DNA of 39,436 bases, from the NCBI GenBank assembly GCA_903970475.1, contig CAJCIQ010000079.1:1-39436 (forward strand). Direction: 5' to 3'. Position 1 is the first letter of the stretch, and every line of letters starts with the position of its first letter. This DNA comes from Beijerinckiaceae bacterium (GTDB taxonomy: Bacteria; Bacteroidota; Bacteroidia; Chitinophagales; Chitinophagaceae). This document shows positions 17,656 to 25,207 of this stretch, in pieces. Both the position numbers and the translations under genes were made by a program. The notes beneath the pieces were generated by a model. That model searched no databases, was not told the origin of the DNA, and worked only from the letters and a program-made list of their open reading frames with translations.

Positions 17656-19113
17656 ATGCAAAGAGTTAAGCACATTCTCCTGGGTATAGCAGCGTGTTGG
17701 ACGTTTACGATCGGATATGCCCAGGACAGTACCAAAACATCGCCAGGTACGATCTATACACTACAGCAGTGTGTAGACATCGCCCTGAAAAACAACGCCA
17801 CAGTCAAGACTGGCATATACACCAATGAGATACAAAAGGAGGGCCAGAACAATGCATTGGGTCAGATGCTGCCTTTTGTCAGCGCCAGCGGATCCAATAG
17901 TAGTAACTACGGACGTAACCTAAACACCTCCACGTATACCTACGTCAATACCCAGAACACCTTGGCGAGTTATACCGCCTCAGCGCAGATAACTATATGG
18001 AATGCCTCTAATCTGAGGAACTACTTCAAATCCGCGGCGGCTACCTATAAGGGCGGTGAAATGGATGTGCAGAATGCCAAAGACCAAACGACCATTACCA
18101 TCATATTGGATTACCTCAATGTTCTCGCTGCTACAGAGCAGTTAAATGTTGCTAAAGCATCTCTGGCGGCCATTAACGAAGGGGTGAGGGTTGAATCAGA
18201 GAAACAAGCCGTTGGGTCTGTTCACCCCAGTGATTATTATAACCTAAAGGGAAGCCAGGGCGCATCGCTGATTGCCGTCACCACCGCCAATAATGCCCTG
18301 ACTCAGGCAAGACTTCAGTTAACCCAGGACATGAATATCAGCTACGATGCTACTATCAATATTACACCCATAGACGCCCAGGAAACCATGCTGACGCCTT
18401 ACGGTTCAAACGTGGATGACATTTACACCTATGCCGTGCATAACCTGGCCATTATCCGCAGCGTGGATTTCAAGGAGCAAAGCGCCCAGTACGCGTATAA
18501 ATCGGCTAAGGGATCATACTATCCCAGCATTTACCTCTACGGTGGTATAGGCACGAACTACTCTAATACCTCCTATCAATCCAGATTCCTGGATTCTAGT
18601 TACGGAGTCAATACAGGTTTATATACCTTAAACGGAGCAACTAAAACCCAGGTGCTCCAAGACGAAGCTAATTTCAACAACACGGTTCCATGGCATTATT
18701 TCCCCCAGCTACAGAATAACGTATACTACAATGTCGGCCTTTCTATCAATATTCCCATCCTTCAGGGTTTCAACATCCGGACCAAGGTAAGGACAGCTAA
18801 GATTAACCAGCAACAGGCCACTTTTAACAAGCAAACCGCGCATATCCAATTACGGCAGGCTATCGAAAAAGATTACATCAACATGACCTCTGCCTACGAT
18901 ACTTATAAGGCACTCGTACAACAAACCCAAGACTATACCACGGCTTATAATATAGCCCAGGCCCAACTGGATGCCGGAGCTATTGACTCATACATTTTTG
19001 TGCAGGCCAAAAACAATATTGACGGGGCCAACAACAACCTGATTGCTGCCAAATACAACTATATCCTCTACACGAAGATCATGGACTATTTCCAGGGACA
19101 TCTGACGTATTGA
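17656..19113 (+). CDS. TolC-family outer-membrane efflux protein
   Basis: The 485-residue protein has a signal peptide (about 1-23, ending GYA/QDS). It opens with the typical YTLQQCVDIALKNNATVKTG segment of the outer-membrane efflux protein family. Two long helical repeats are separated by beta-strand segments such as PSIYLYGGIGTNYS and YYNVGLSINIPILQGF, the latter matching the conserved G(L)xxxxPIFQG type motif. It should form the outer-membrane channel that joins the adaptor encoded at 5878. It is the last gene of the operon and is followed by a terminator. Confidence 0.93.
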   Translation: MQRVKHILLGIAACWTFTIGYAQDSTKTSPGTIYTLQQCVDIALKNNATVKTGIYTNEIQKEGQNNALGQMLPFVSASGSNSSNYGRNLNTSTYTYVNTQNTLASYTASAQITIWNASNLRNYFKSAAATYKGGEMDVQNAKDQTTITIILDYLNVLAATEQLNVAKASLAAINEGVRVESEKQAVGSVHPSDYYNLKGSQGASLIAVTTANNALTQARLQLTQDMNISYDATINITPIDAQETMLTPYGSNVDDIYTYAVHNLAIIRSVDFKEQSAQYAYKSAKGSYYPSIYLYGGIGTNYSNTSYQSRFLDSSYGVNTGLYTLNGATKTQVLQDEANFNNTVPWHYFPQLQNNVYYNVGLSINIPILQGFNIRTKVRTAKINQQQATFNKQTAHIQLRQAIEKDYINMTSAYDTYKALVQQTQDYTTAYNIAQAQLDAGAIDSYIFVQAKNNIDGANNNLIAAKYNYILYTKIMDYFQGHLTY

Positions 19114-19141
19114 GCGGGTGTCTCCTTGAGCGAAAAATACA

Positions 19142-19169
19142 AAACCCCATGGCCTAAACCATGGGGTTT
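19142..19169 (+). terminator. Hairpin terminator after the efflux operon
   Basis: A perfect 11-bp stem (AAACCCCATGG, 19142-19152 with 19159-19169) has a 6-nt loop and ends in TTT. A second small palindrome (GACGTTT/AAACGTC) follows at once. It lies 28 bp after the TolC stop. Confidence 0.7.
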
Positions 19170-19322
19170 GACGTTTAAAACGTCACAGCTATTTTATGAA
19201 AAATCCCAGTTAGGCGAAACTAACAGGACGTTTCCATGAATTGACTGCTTTCATGAATACCTCCTTTTGTTTGGTGACTTGTAGACCTAAATATACGATA
19301 TAAAAAGAGTAATTTTAATAGC

Positions 19323-19853
19323 ATGAAGCCCAAAGCCTATACGTATATTTGGGTGGCTATTGTAGCTATCCTAGGCTGCCACTCCGCTAATCCCAAACAG
19401 GAATCATCCCCTTATGATAGCTCCATTGTGGCTCCGGCCGGCAAGGATTCCCTCAGTAATAGACCCCCAGCCGACGTGGACTCTCTGGAAGCCCAAGTAA
19501 TGTTACCAGATTCTGTATTTGAGGATGGGAGCAGGCCCACCACCTGGAAAGCCGCTGGTTTTAATCATCCTGACCAGTTTAAGCGCTGGTTGATCAAATA
19601 CAAGGATTGGGTGAAAAATGACCAGGTTGATAGTTTAGCTGCGCATACGCATTTTCCCATACATGGAGCTGGTAATGCAAACTGGTTCAAAGAGCAATAC
19701 GTCCATATATACACACCACACCTAAAGCAGGTTGTGGGCAAGCAACGCCTGGATCGGATTTTCAGAAATGGCCAGGGCGCTATGTTTGGAAACGGGGAGG
19801 TCTGGTTTATTGAAAAAGGCGGAAAATTCTGGGTGAATCAGGTCAATGGGTAA
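19323..19853 (+). CDS. Small lipoprotein of unknown function
   Basis: The 176-residue protein has a signal sequence with a lipobox ending at Cys19 (AILGC). A Ser/Pro/Asp-rich linker (about 20-65) precedes a folded C-terminal half. That half, with KRWLIKYKDWVKND, THFPIHG, WFKEQYVHIYTP and GEVWFIEKGGKFWV, has the look of a small alpha+beta (NTF2-like) fold, but no family was firmly recognised. It sits 209 bp after the efflux operon and 78 bp before the carbonic anhydrase on the same strand, and may be co-transcribed with it. Confidence 0.7.
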   Translation: MKPKAYTYIWVAIVAILGCHSANPKQESSPYDSSIVAPAGKDSLSNRPPADVDSLEAQVMLPDSVFEDGSRPTTWKAAGFNHPDQFKRWLIKYKDWVKNDQVDSLAAHTHFPIHGAGNANWFKEQYVHIYTPHLKQVVGKQRLDRIFRNGQGAMFGNGEVWFIEKGGKFWVNQVNG

Positions 19854-19931
19854 GAGTTATTGCCTCAAGTTTTCATTTCAATTATATATACATCACATTG
19901 ATAAACAAACTAATTGCTAAAACATTAACCT

Positions 19932-20687
19932 ATGAGTTATATTCCTAAGTGCCTATGGTTGGCTGCCCTTATAACAAGCGTTTTTTCCTGTGCCAATCCA
20001 ACCAATGCTACAAATTCCCATACGGATTCTACAGCCAGTTCTCCCGATTCTGGAATGGCAGTAACGGCCGTTATGACCCAAGAATTGCAGGATACGATGA
20101 CTCCGGAAGTCATTCTTCAGAAATTTAAAGACGGTAACCAGCGCTTCCTGACCGGTACCATGATCCATAGGGATTATATGCAGCAGGTAAAGCAAACGGC
20201 GAATGGCCAGCACCCATATGCAATTGTGGTGAGCTGTGTAGACTCCCGTAAGCCCGCTGAGGTGATTTTTGATAAGGGGATCGGTGACATGTTTAACGCC
20301 AGGGTAGCCGGGAATTTTGTGAATACAGACATCCTGGGAAGCATAGAATTTGCCTGCAAGGTTTCCGGCGCAAAATTGATCCTCGTGATGGGGCATACCG
20401 CATGCGGAGCCATTAAAAGCGCCTGTGACCATGTGGAACTGGGTAATATTACCGCTATGCTTAAAAATATCCAGCCAGCGGTGGATTCTGTGAAAGGTTT
20501 TGAAGGTCAGCGTAACGCCAAGAATGCAGATTTCGTCCAGGCCGTAGCTAAAGAAAATGTTTTGTTGGCCCAGGCTAAAATCCTCAGAGACAGTCCAATA
20601 ATTAGGGACATGGTTCAGAACCATCAGGTTGAGATCGTGGGATGTATGTATGATCTGGCCACAGGCAAAGTCGAGTTTTACCAATAA
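19932..20687 (+). CDS. Exported lipoprotein beta-carbonic anhydrase
   Basis: The 251-residue enzyme interconverts CO2 and bicarbonate. Zinc ligands are Cys102 in SCVDSR, His155 and Cys158 in GHTACGA. The Asp104-Arg106 dyad of the beta class is present, as are the RVAGNFVN and GSIEFA motifs. An N-terminal signal with a probable lipobox (VFSC, Cys20) and a Ser/Thr/Pro-rich linker (~21-50) precede the enzyme domain, so it should be anchored in the envelope and not cytoplasmic. A long antisense frame opposite it is a shadow. It may share a transcript with the lipoprotein gene upstream. The context gives no pathway. Confidence 0.92.
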   Translation: MSYIPKCLWLAALITSVFSCANPTNATNSHTDSTASSPDSGMAVTAVMTQELQDTMTPEVILQKFKDGNQRFLTGTMIHRDYMQQVKQTANGQHPYAIVVSCVDSRKPAEVIFDKGIGDMFNARVAGNFVNTDILGSIEFACKVSGAKLILVMGHTACGAIKSACDHVELGNITAMLKNIQPAVDSVKGFEGQRNAKNADFVQAVAKENVLLAQAKILRDSPIIRDMVQNHQVEIVGCMYDLATGKVEFYQ

Positions 20688-21054
20688 GTTGATTAGTCGA
20701 AAATCGCCACCGTCGTCTTATAATTAATATTATGTTAAATGGGATACGGTGCAGCAATAGCCGGACAACATGTGGCCGGGAGACCTCCAAAAAGTCCGCG
20801 GCTTCCTGGGTGCTGATCTCCATCTCGCTTTGGATCACAGCTACAGACCTGCCTATGGACATTCCCGTTAAAATCTCGGCTATCATTTTAACGACTTTTA
20901 CGGGCAGGCGCAATGGTTCATCACTTTCCGGGAAGGAAATTTCCACCACTTTCTTACCCGCTCCAAGTGAGCGAGACAGTTTTTTGAAAAGATTCACCGA
21001 ATCTTTTGCAATGCGCTGATCTTCCCGTGTGGTCTTTTCCATTAAGGTATCCAT
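20602..21054 (-). pseudogene. Degenerate excisionase/MerR-like HTH antitoxin without toxin partner
   Basis: The first ~105 residues resemble the antitoxins that accompany PIN-domain toxins: an N-terminal dimerisation segment, then the helix-turn-helix STQEAADFLEVSRPHVVRLL. Intact relatives continue IPF-x6-HRRIRF-x-D-L. Here only IPF and RRRWRF are recognisable, with altered residues between. The frame then runs ~40 residues antisense into the 3' end of the carbonic anhydrase gene. No toxin gene follows. Homology ends near 20690, so the gene is probably a decayed remnant, though the HTH part could still be made. ATG at 21042 is an alternative start. Confidence 0.6.
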
Positions 21055-21443
21055 CTTATTGATTTCTAAGCTATAAAGTTAGACAAACGAAATAATCGAA
21101 CAGGGCGGATTTACGATAAAATTATAAATCGTTGATATCTAATATTTTAAAAAAATCTTTCTAGGAAATAATCGTATAAGTGGGCTAAAAGTAAGCAGTA
21201 TCTAAGGTAAATATTGTGGTTAAATATGACTACGCATTAGTGTTCATGAACATATCTCATGAACGCGCTCCTACCCTATTGCAGTGTTTAAAGAACCTGA
21301 AAGGCCAATTCATCGGCGATATTGAGGGCCGACCAAATTTTCATGAACAACGTTCACCGTATACTTGTTAAATAATGACCAATGCACCAAATGTTCATAT
21401 TCCCCCGCAATACCCTTTCTCAAATCCTTTTCTGTCCGTATTC
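21055..21443. other. 389-bp AT-rich gap without a gene, containing TTCATGAAC elements
   Basis: No credible gene was seen on either strand. The stretch holds a perfect 12-bp palindrome, TGTTCATGAACA, at 21241-21252. Partial copies are at 21258-21264 (CATGAAC) and 21340-21349 (TTCATGAACA). These could be operator sites for the adjacent antitoxin-type regulators. The left part is AT-rich and would hold the promoter of the degenerate antitoxin gene on the minus strand. Confidence 0.5.
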
Positions 21444-21737
21444 CTAGGCCGCTGCAAAATGCCTTATCCCCTTCCGGTCGACCTTCTTTTCTGCATGCCA
21501 CAGCTCGTAATTCTTTTGCAGATTAATCCAGAATTGGGCGGTGTTTCCGAAGGCTTCAGAGAGTTTGATGGCTAACTCAGGACTAATACCTGCCCGCTCG
21601 TTTACAATAGCAGAAAGATTTGCGCGTGCTACCCCCAAGCCTTCAGCTACTTCTGTAATAGTGAGGTTCAATTCCTTTATAAACATCTCTCTGAGGATTT
21701 CCCCAGGATGTGAAGGTGGTAAGTTTCTCTTTAACAT
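21444..21737 (-). CDS. higA: HigA-type antitoxin (XRE-family HTH)
   Basis: The 97-residue protein begins LPPSHPGEILREMFIKEL, the signature opening of HigA antitoxins. The helix-turn-helix LTITEVAEGLGVARANLSAIVNERAGISPELAIKLSEAFG follows in the usual place, and FWINLQKNYELW completes the family pattern. It neutralises HigB and represses its own operon. The gene begins 10 bp after the toxin gene stops, in the canonical toxin-first order of higBA. Confidence 0.92.
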   Translation of the reverse strand: MLKRNLPPSHPGEILREMFIKELNLTITEVAEGLGVARANLSAIVNERAGISPELAIKLSEAFGNTAQFWINLQKNYELWHAEKKVDRKGIRHFAAA

Positions 21738-21747
21738 CGTGGTCTAT

Positions 21748-22026
21748 TTAATGATAATCTAAGTAATCAACATCGACAACATCAGGAGCTTCAAAACGGA
21801 AAATAATGCGATAATTCGCAGTAACCGTTAAGGCCCAGAAGCCCAAATAATTTCCTTTTAGCTGATGGATACCACTGCCTAATACTTTGATATCATCTTC
21901 CGATGACACGGCATCCAGTGCGGTTAATATTCTGTTTATTTTGGTTAATTGCTCCTTGGGCAATTTTGCCCCATTTCCTTCTTCATAGTAGAGCCTAAGG
22001 CCTTTATGCCGGATACTCTGTATCAT
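21748..22026 (-). CDS. higB: HigB-type toxin (RelE/ParE superfamily mRNA interferase)
   Basis: The protein is 92 residues from ATG 22026 (MIQSIRHKGL), which matches the usual HigB start. A GTG at 22041 would add five residues but falls inside the putative operator, so it is disfavoured. HKGLRLYYEEG, LTALDAV, LGSGIHQLKGNYLGFWALTV and NYRIIFRFE are typical of the family, which cleaves ribosome-bound mRNA. The catalytic-region residues appear intact, so the module is probably active. It is co-transcribed with higA downstream. Confidence 0.9.
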   Translation of the reverse strand: MIQSIRHKGLRLYYEEGNGAKLPKEQLTKINRILTALDAVSSEDDIKVLGSGIHQLKGNYLGFWALTVTANYRIIFRFEAPDVVDVDYLDYH

Positions 22027-22041
22027 TTGCAAATGTAACAC

Positions 22042-22085
22042 GTAATATTACACGATACAAAATTTATTTGGTAGAGTAATATTAT
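22042..22085 (-). promoter_or_regulatory. Putative higBA operator/promoter region with paired GTAATATTA sites
   Basis: A perfect 10-bp palindrome GTAATATTAC (22042-22051) lies 16 bp upstream of the higB ATG. A second near-copy, GTAATATTAT, is at 22076-22085, 34 bp away. Between them the minus strand reads TAAATTTTG, close to the Bacteroidota -7 element TAnnTTTG with one extra base. Paired sites flanking a promoter fit autorepression by HigA. Confidence 0.45.
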
Positions 22086-22091
22086 TAATAT

Positions 22092-22235
22092 GTGTATACG
22101 AAAGGATCGGTCAATGGTCCGGGTAGCACTGCCACCTTTAACAGCCCTTTTGGTGTGGTGGTAGACAGCAGCGGAAATATCTATGTGTCGAATAGCTACA
22201 ACAATATCATCCGAAAGCTGACGCCCAATAATTAA
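22092..22235 (+). pseudogene. C-terminal fragment of an NHL-repeat protein
   Basis: The frame translates to an NHL-repeat end: GPGSTATFNSPFGVVVDSSG, then NIYVSNSYNNIIRKLTPNN and TAA at 22233-22235. The motif ATFNSPxGVxVDSSGNIYV...NNIIRK is characteristic of NHL beta-propeller blades. An in-frame stop lies at 22086-22088, so only about one and a half blades remain. The missing part is not elsewhere in the window. A good terminator follows two bases later, so the fragment is the true 3' end of a lost gene. Confidence 0.75.
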
Positions 22236-22237
22236 GA

Positions 22238-22272
22238 TAAAAGCCTCCCGGTTTTATATCGGGAGGCTTTTA
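22238..22272 (+). terminator. Rho-independent terminator of the lost NHL gene
   Basis: A perfect 13-bp stem (TAAAAGCCTCCCG, 22238-22250 with 22260-22272) encloses a 9-nt loop. The right arm ends in TTTTA. Confidence 0.8.
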
Positions 22273-22418
22273 AATGTTATATTCAATAAGAATATTGGGC
22301 AAACTATTCAACTATATGTACAACCAGCAACGTATACTTGTTGAACTTTTACCTCCCCAACCAAAGCCCAAAGCCCTATCTTTCTGCCGAACCCTCTAGC
22401 TAAAATCAACCAAAGCTT

Positions 22419-22904
22419 ATGTATTTACCCCCTTTTTTTTACGACGAAATCTATGAATTATCCACACCAGTAACAGCTGGAACACCCGCAGCTTCTTCCG
22501 GACCGGCCTCAACCCCAGGTTCTTCTGCTGCTGACCCTGGTTTAGCTCCCGCATCTTCAGCCTCCCCTCCTGCTTCCCCAGCTCCTGTCCCTACTCCTGT
22601 TACCATGGATCTAATCCTGGGAAGTGTTGGACAAAGCGCTGACTGGTCAGCACACCTTGATGATATTACCCTATTTGATCACGAATTGGAATCTCAAATA
22701 AATGTTCCTCTCGGGGACACCTCCTCTTTAAGCGGGAAGGTTTTGGACATCATAGGAAATATTGTCGATATGAACGACACGGACAATAACCTGAATTTAG
22801 ATTTCAACATTAGGGGTGGCGCCGAACCATTATCCCTATCTTTTACTGTAGCTGGTAACCCGGGCGACGTTGTCAGATTTTTACTTAGGGTCGAATTTCT
22901 TTAA
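22419..22904 (+). CDS. Hypothetical protein with Ala/Ser/Pro-rich linker
   Basis: The 161-residue protein has no signal peptide. Residues 1-15 (YLPPFFYDEIYEL) are followed by an Ala/Pro/Ser/Gly linker (~16-62). A C-terminal domain of ~100 residues is rich in Asp, Leu and Ile, with motifs LILGSVGQSADW, DDITLFDHELE, NNLNLDFNIRGG and FLLRVEFL. The alternation suggests a beta-sandwich. No family was recognised. It lies 29 bp before the 408-residue gene on the same strand and the two probably form an operon. The gene is flanked on the left by decayed sequence, which suggests an accessory locus. Confidence 0.65.
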   Translation: MYLPPFFYDEIYELSTPVTAGTPAASSGPASTPGSSAADPGLAPASSASPPASPAPVPTPVTMDLILGSVGQSADWSAHLDDITLFDHELESQINVPLGDTSSLSGKVLDIIGNIVDMNDTDNNLNLDFNIRGGAEPLSLSFTVAGNPGDVVRFLLRVEFL

Positions 22905-22933
22905 CCACTCCTTACCTTAACCATTGCTGACTT

Positions 22934-24160
22934 ATGGAAAAAAAACTTATTGGCATACTTTGCCTCACCTTTATATCCTATAGTGCCTACTGCCAGGACA
23001 CCATGGTCGTAAATTTATTAAAGGCGCCCGTCTCCCCCGTTGCCCAATTACTAAATTTCTCCCCTACCATCATCGAAAAGCCAAGTGATATCCCTGCACT
23101 TTGGCTTTCTGTTCAGAATACTTCGAACAACCTTACCAAGTTACCTAACAGCTATGCGATCGATCTTTCTCCGGCAGAAATATTCAAAAGCAAGGACCAA
23201 ACTCTGGAAAGTTTAAGGCGAGACTCTGCAAAGCCCTTCAGAGCTGTAGGACAAACATTCGTATTATCATTGGGGTATCAGTCGTTCACAGACAGCACTA
23301 CGAAAACAACCTATCCCAAATTGGGTATTGGCTTTAAGACCTCGATCATACGGGCCAGGTGGGACGTGTCAACGGATGAGATGTACGATGCCCTGATTCA
23401 TAAGCAGGATTCAGTAGTGGATTTTACCTTTCAGGCACATAGTATGACGGAAAAGGATCCTAATGTAATCCGGTTGAGATCGGCGCGGACAACAATGGCA
23501 GAGCAGCATTTACAAAATACACCCGGGTACAAATCCCTGGATAGCCTCCTTAATGCGACAGTGAGTACCTTAGACAGCGTCAATTACGCGAAGCTTGAAA
23601 ACAATATTTCTTCCAGAATCAAAACATCCGCTTCTAAATTTGCGATCACCCGACACGGATTTTCTCTGGACCTGGCTGGCGGCTTCACGGGCGCATTTCC
23701 CACCAACCAGATCAATAATTCGGTGGCCAACAATGCCGGTGTATGGCTGACAGGCGGCTACGTAGGGATTGGAAAAGTACTTTCTGTCCTGGCCATTGCC
23801 CGTTATCTCTACCAACCTGACTCCATCTTTGCCGATACTACCGGCAAGGTGCCCACGGCCAAGGAGTCCACCTTTGATGCAGGTGTTAGCATCAACATTA
23901 CGTCCGTTGACACAAAACTTAATGTAGCACTGGAAGGTGTTTACAGGAGCGTCCTCAATAAAAACACGCCCTTAACGCCGTCCTGGCATGTTGTACTAAG
24001 TGCCAGTTATAACCTAGGTAATAACAAATTGATCGGCTTCAATTTTGGGCGTGATTTCGATGGCGTCCTGACATCGGGCGGTAACCTGATTGCAGGCCTT
24101 AACCTGATCCTGGGTTTTGGTGGTGGCAAAACAATTCCCAACAATAAGGCTGCAAAATGA
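22934..24160 (+). CDS. Exported protein with probable C-terminal outer-membrane beta-barrel, unknown family
   Basis: The 408-residue protein has a signal peptide (about 1-20, ending AYC/QDT). An N-terminal domain (~30-95, with SPTIIEKPSDIPALWLSV and SYAIDLSPAEIF) is followed by a region of alternating hydrophobic residues. That region includes GFSLDLAGGFTGAFPTN, GVWLTGGYVGIGKVLSVL, WHVVLSASYNLG and LIAGLNLILGFGGG, which read as transmembrane beta-strands. An intervening helical insert (~160-235) separates two barrel halves. No catalytic motif was seen. It probably works with the small upstream protein, but the task is unknown. Confidence 0.7.
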   Translation: MEKKLIGILCLTFISYSAYCQDTMVVNLLKAPVSPVAQLLNFSPTIIEKPSDIPALWLSVQNTSNNLTKLPNSYAIDLSPAEIFKSKDQTLESLRRDSAKPFRAVGQTFVLSLGYQSFTDSTTKTTYPKLGIGFKTSIIRARWDVSTDEMYDALIHKQDSVVDFTFQAHSMTEKDPNVIRLRSARTTMAEQHLQNTPGYKSLDSLLNATVSTLDSVNYAKLENNISSRIKTSASKFAITRHGFSLDLAGGFTGAFPTNQINNSVANNAGVWLTGGYVGIGKVLSVLAIARYLYQPDSIFADTTGKVPTAKESTFDAGVSINITSVDTKLNVALEGVYRSVLNKNTPLTPSWHVVLSASYNLGNNKLIGFNFGRDFDGVLTSGGNLIAGLNLILGFGGGKTIPNNKAAK

Positions 24161-24180
24161 GGCGATCTGGAAGGCAAATT

Positions 24181-24564
24181 TTATTTTAGGGATATGTCCA
24201 GACGCTTAAATTCCCTGGCAACGGCCCACCCCAGTACTTCAATAATGGCAATGGCGGTGATGGCATCGAATACATTTCCCAGAACGGGGATCCAACCAAA
24301 CAGGAACTCGGATACAGCCCTGCCGATCATGGTTGCCGCGGTGGTCAGGACCAGAGAAGTCCGGTAGGAATGCCGGAGCCGGATATGGAATACACTGCCG
24401 AGTCCAATGACCATCATGATTTCCAGGGGAACCAATATAACATTGTCACTGGCGGGAATCTGTGCCAGACCGCTGGCTACTAAACCTCCGATCAATGCTG
24501 ATCCATGTATAATCCTTCGACATTTCCTTTGTTGTAACGGGGTCATCATCAATTCTTGGTCCAT
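24181..24564 (-). CDS. Small DUF697-like integral membrane protein
   Basis: The 127-residue protein shows the pattern IIHGSALIGGLVASGLAQIPASDNVILVP in its first half, followed by MMVIGLGSVF and a glycine-rich second pair of hydrophobic segments ending in a KRLD tail. This resembles the membrane part of DUF697-family proteins (IIHxA...G..P.P.SD...L.P.Q..M). Three to four membrane segments are likely. The function is unknown. It is divergent from the ECF sigma gene with 51 bp between and converges on the beta-barrel gene, so it stands alone. Confidence 0.65.
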   Translation of the reverse strand: MDQELMMTPLQQRKCRRIIHGSALIGGLVASGLAQIPASDNVILVPLEIMMVIGLGSVFHIRLRHSYRTSLVLTTAATMIGRAVSEFLFGWIPVLGNVFDAITAIAIIEVLGWAVAREFKRLDISLK

Positions 24565-24615
24565 GGGTAAAATTTACTGTAAATAAATCGGTTATTTTTA
24601 CGAAAATTTCCTTGT

Positions 24616-25155
24616 TTGACAGCGGATGAGCTTTATCAACGATTCAGGTTGGTTTTCGAAAATTACTATAGTGCACTTTGCCAATATTCCCTTTCCATCA
24701 CCGGTCAAAAGGAAGTAAGCGAAGACATTGTACAAGAGGTATTTCTGAAGGTTTGGGAAACCAAAAAGGATCTAATCCCCAGGGAAGAGGTGCGGTTTTA
24801 CCTGTTTGCTTCCGTTAGGAATAACAGCATGGGGTATCAAAGCAAACTTAGGCGGGTGTCCATCGTACCCTTTGAATCGAAGGAGCATACCCAGACCGCC
24901 CAGGAGGATACGATGGAATATGAATCGGAGCAAAAGGCCTTCAGGGAAAAACTCGTAGAGGGTATTCAGTCCCTGCCACCCAAGTGCAAGGATGTATTTC
25001 TGTTGAGCCGTATGGGAAAGATGTCTTACCAGGAGATAGCGGACCATTGCGGGATTTCTGTCAAAACCGTGGAGAACCAGATTGGGAAAGCATTGAAGCT
25101 CCTGAGAGCCTTCGTTTTGGCGGTCAAATTATTATTTCCCTTATTTTTTTTCTGA
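24616..25155 (+). CDS. ECF RNA polymerase sigma factor
   Basis: The 179-residue protein has region 2 (YYSALCQYSLSITGQ, then SEDIVQEVFLKVWETK) and region 4 (SLPPKCKDVFLLSR, MSYQEIADHCGISVKTVENQ). These are the hallmarks of the FecI-like group in Bacteroidota. An in-frame stop at 24580-24582 and no ATG before the conserved N-terminus make TTG at 24616 the best start. The FecR-type anti-sigma gene lies 52 bp downstream, so activity should be held until an outer-membrane receptor signals. The product would switch on the receptor operon. Confidence 0.92.
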   Translation: MTADELYQRFRLVFENYYSALCQYSLSITGQKEVSEDIVQEVFLKVWETKKDLIPREEVRFYLFASVRNNSMGYQSKLRRVSIVPFESKEHTQTAQEDTMEYESEQKAFREKLVEGIQSLPPKCKDVFLLSRMGKMSYQEIADHCGISVKTVENQIGKALKLLRAFVLAVKLLFPLFFF

Positions 25156-25207
25156 AAATCGTAGGGGAAACCGGTCATTTAACCTTTTACTATTGAAATA
25201 AATCGGC

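Noticed and set aside
19953-20684. Minus-strand open frame of 243 codons opposite the carbonic anhydrase
   Set aside because: The plus strand encodes a full catalytic domain. The antisense product has no recognisable motif.
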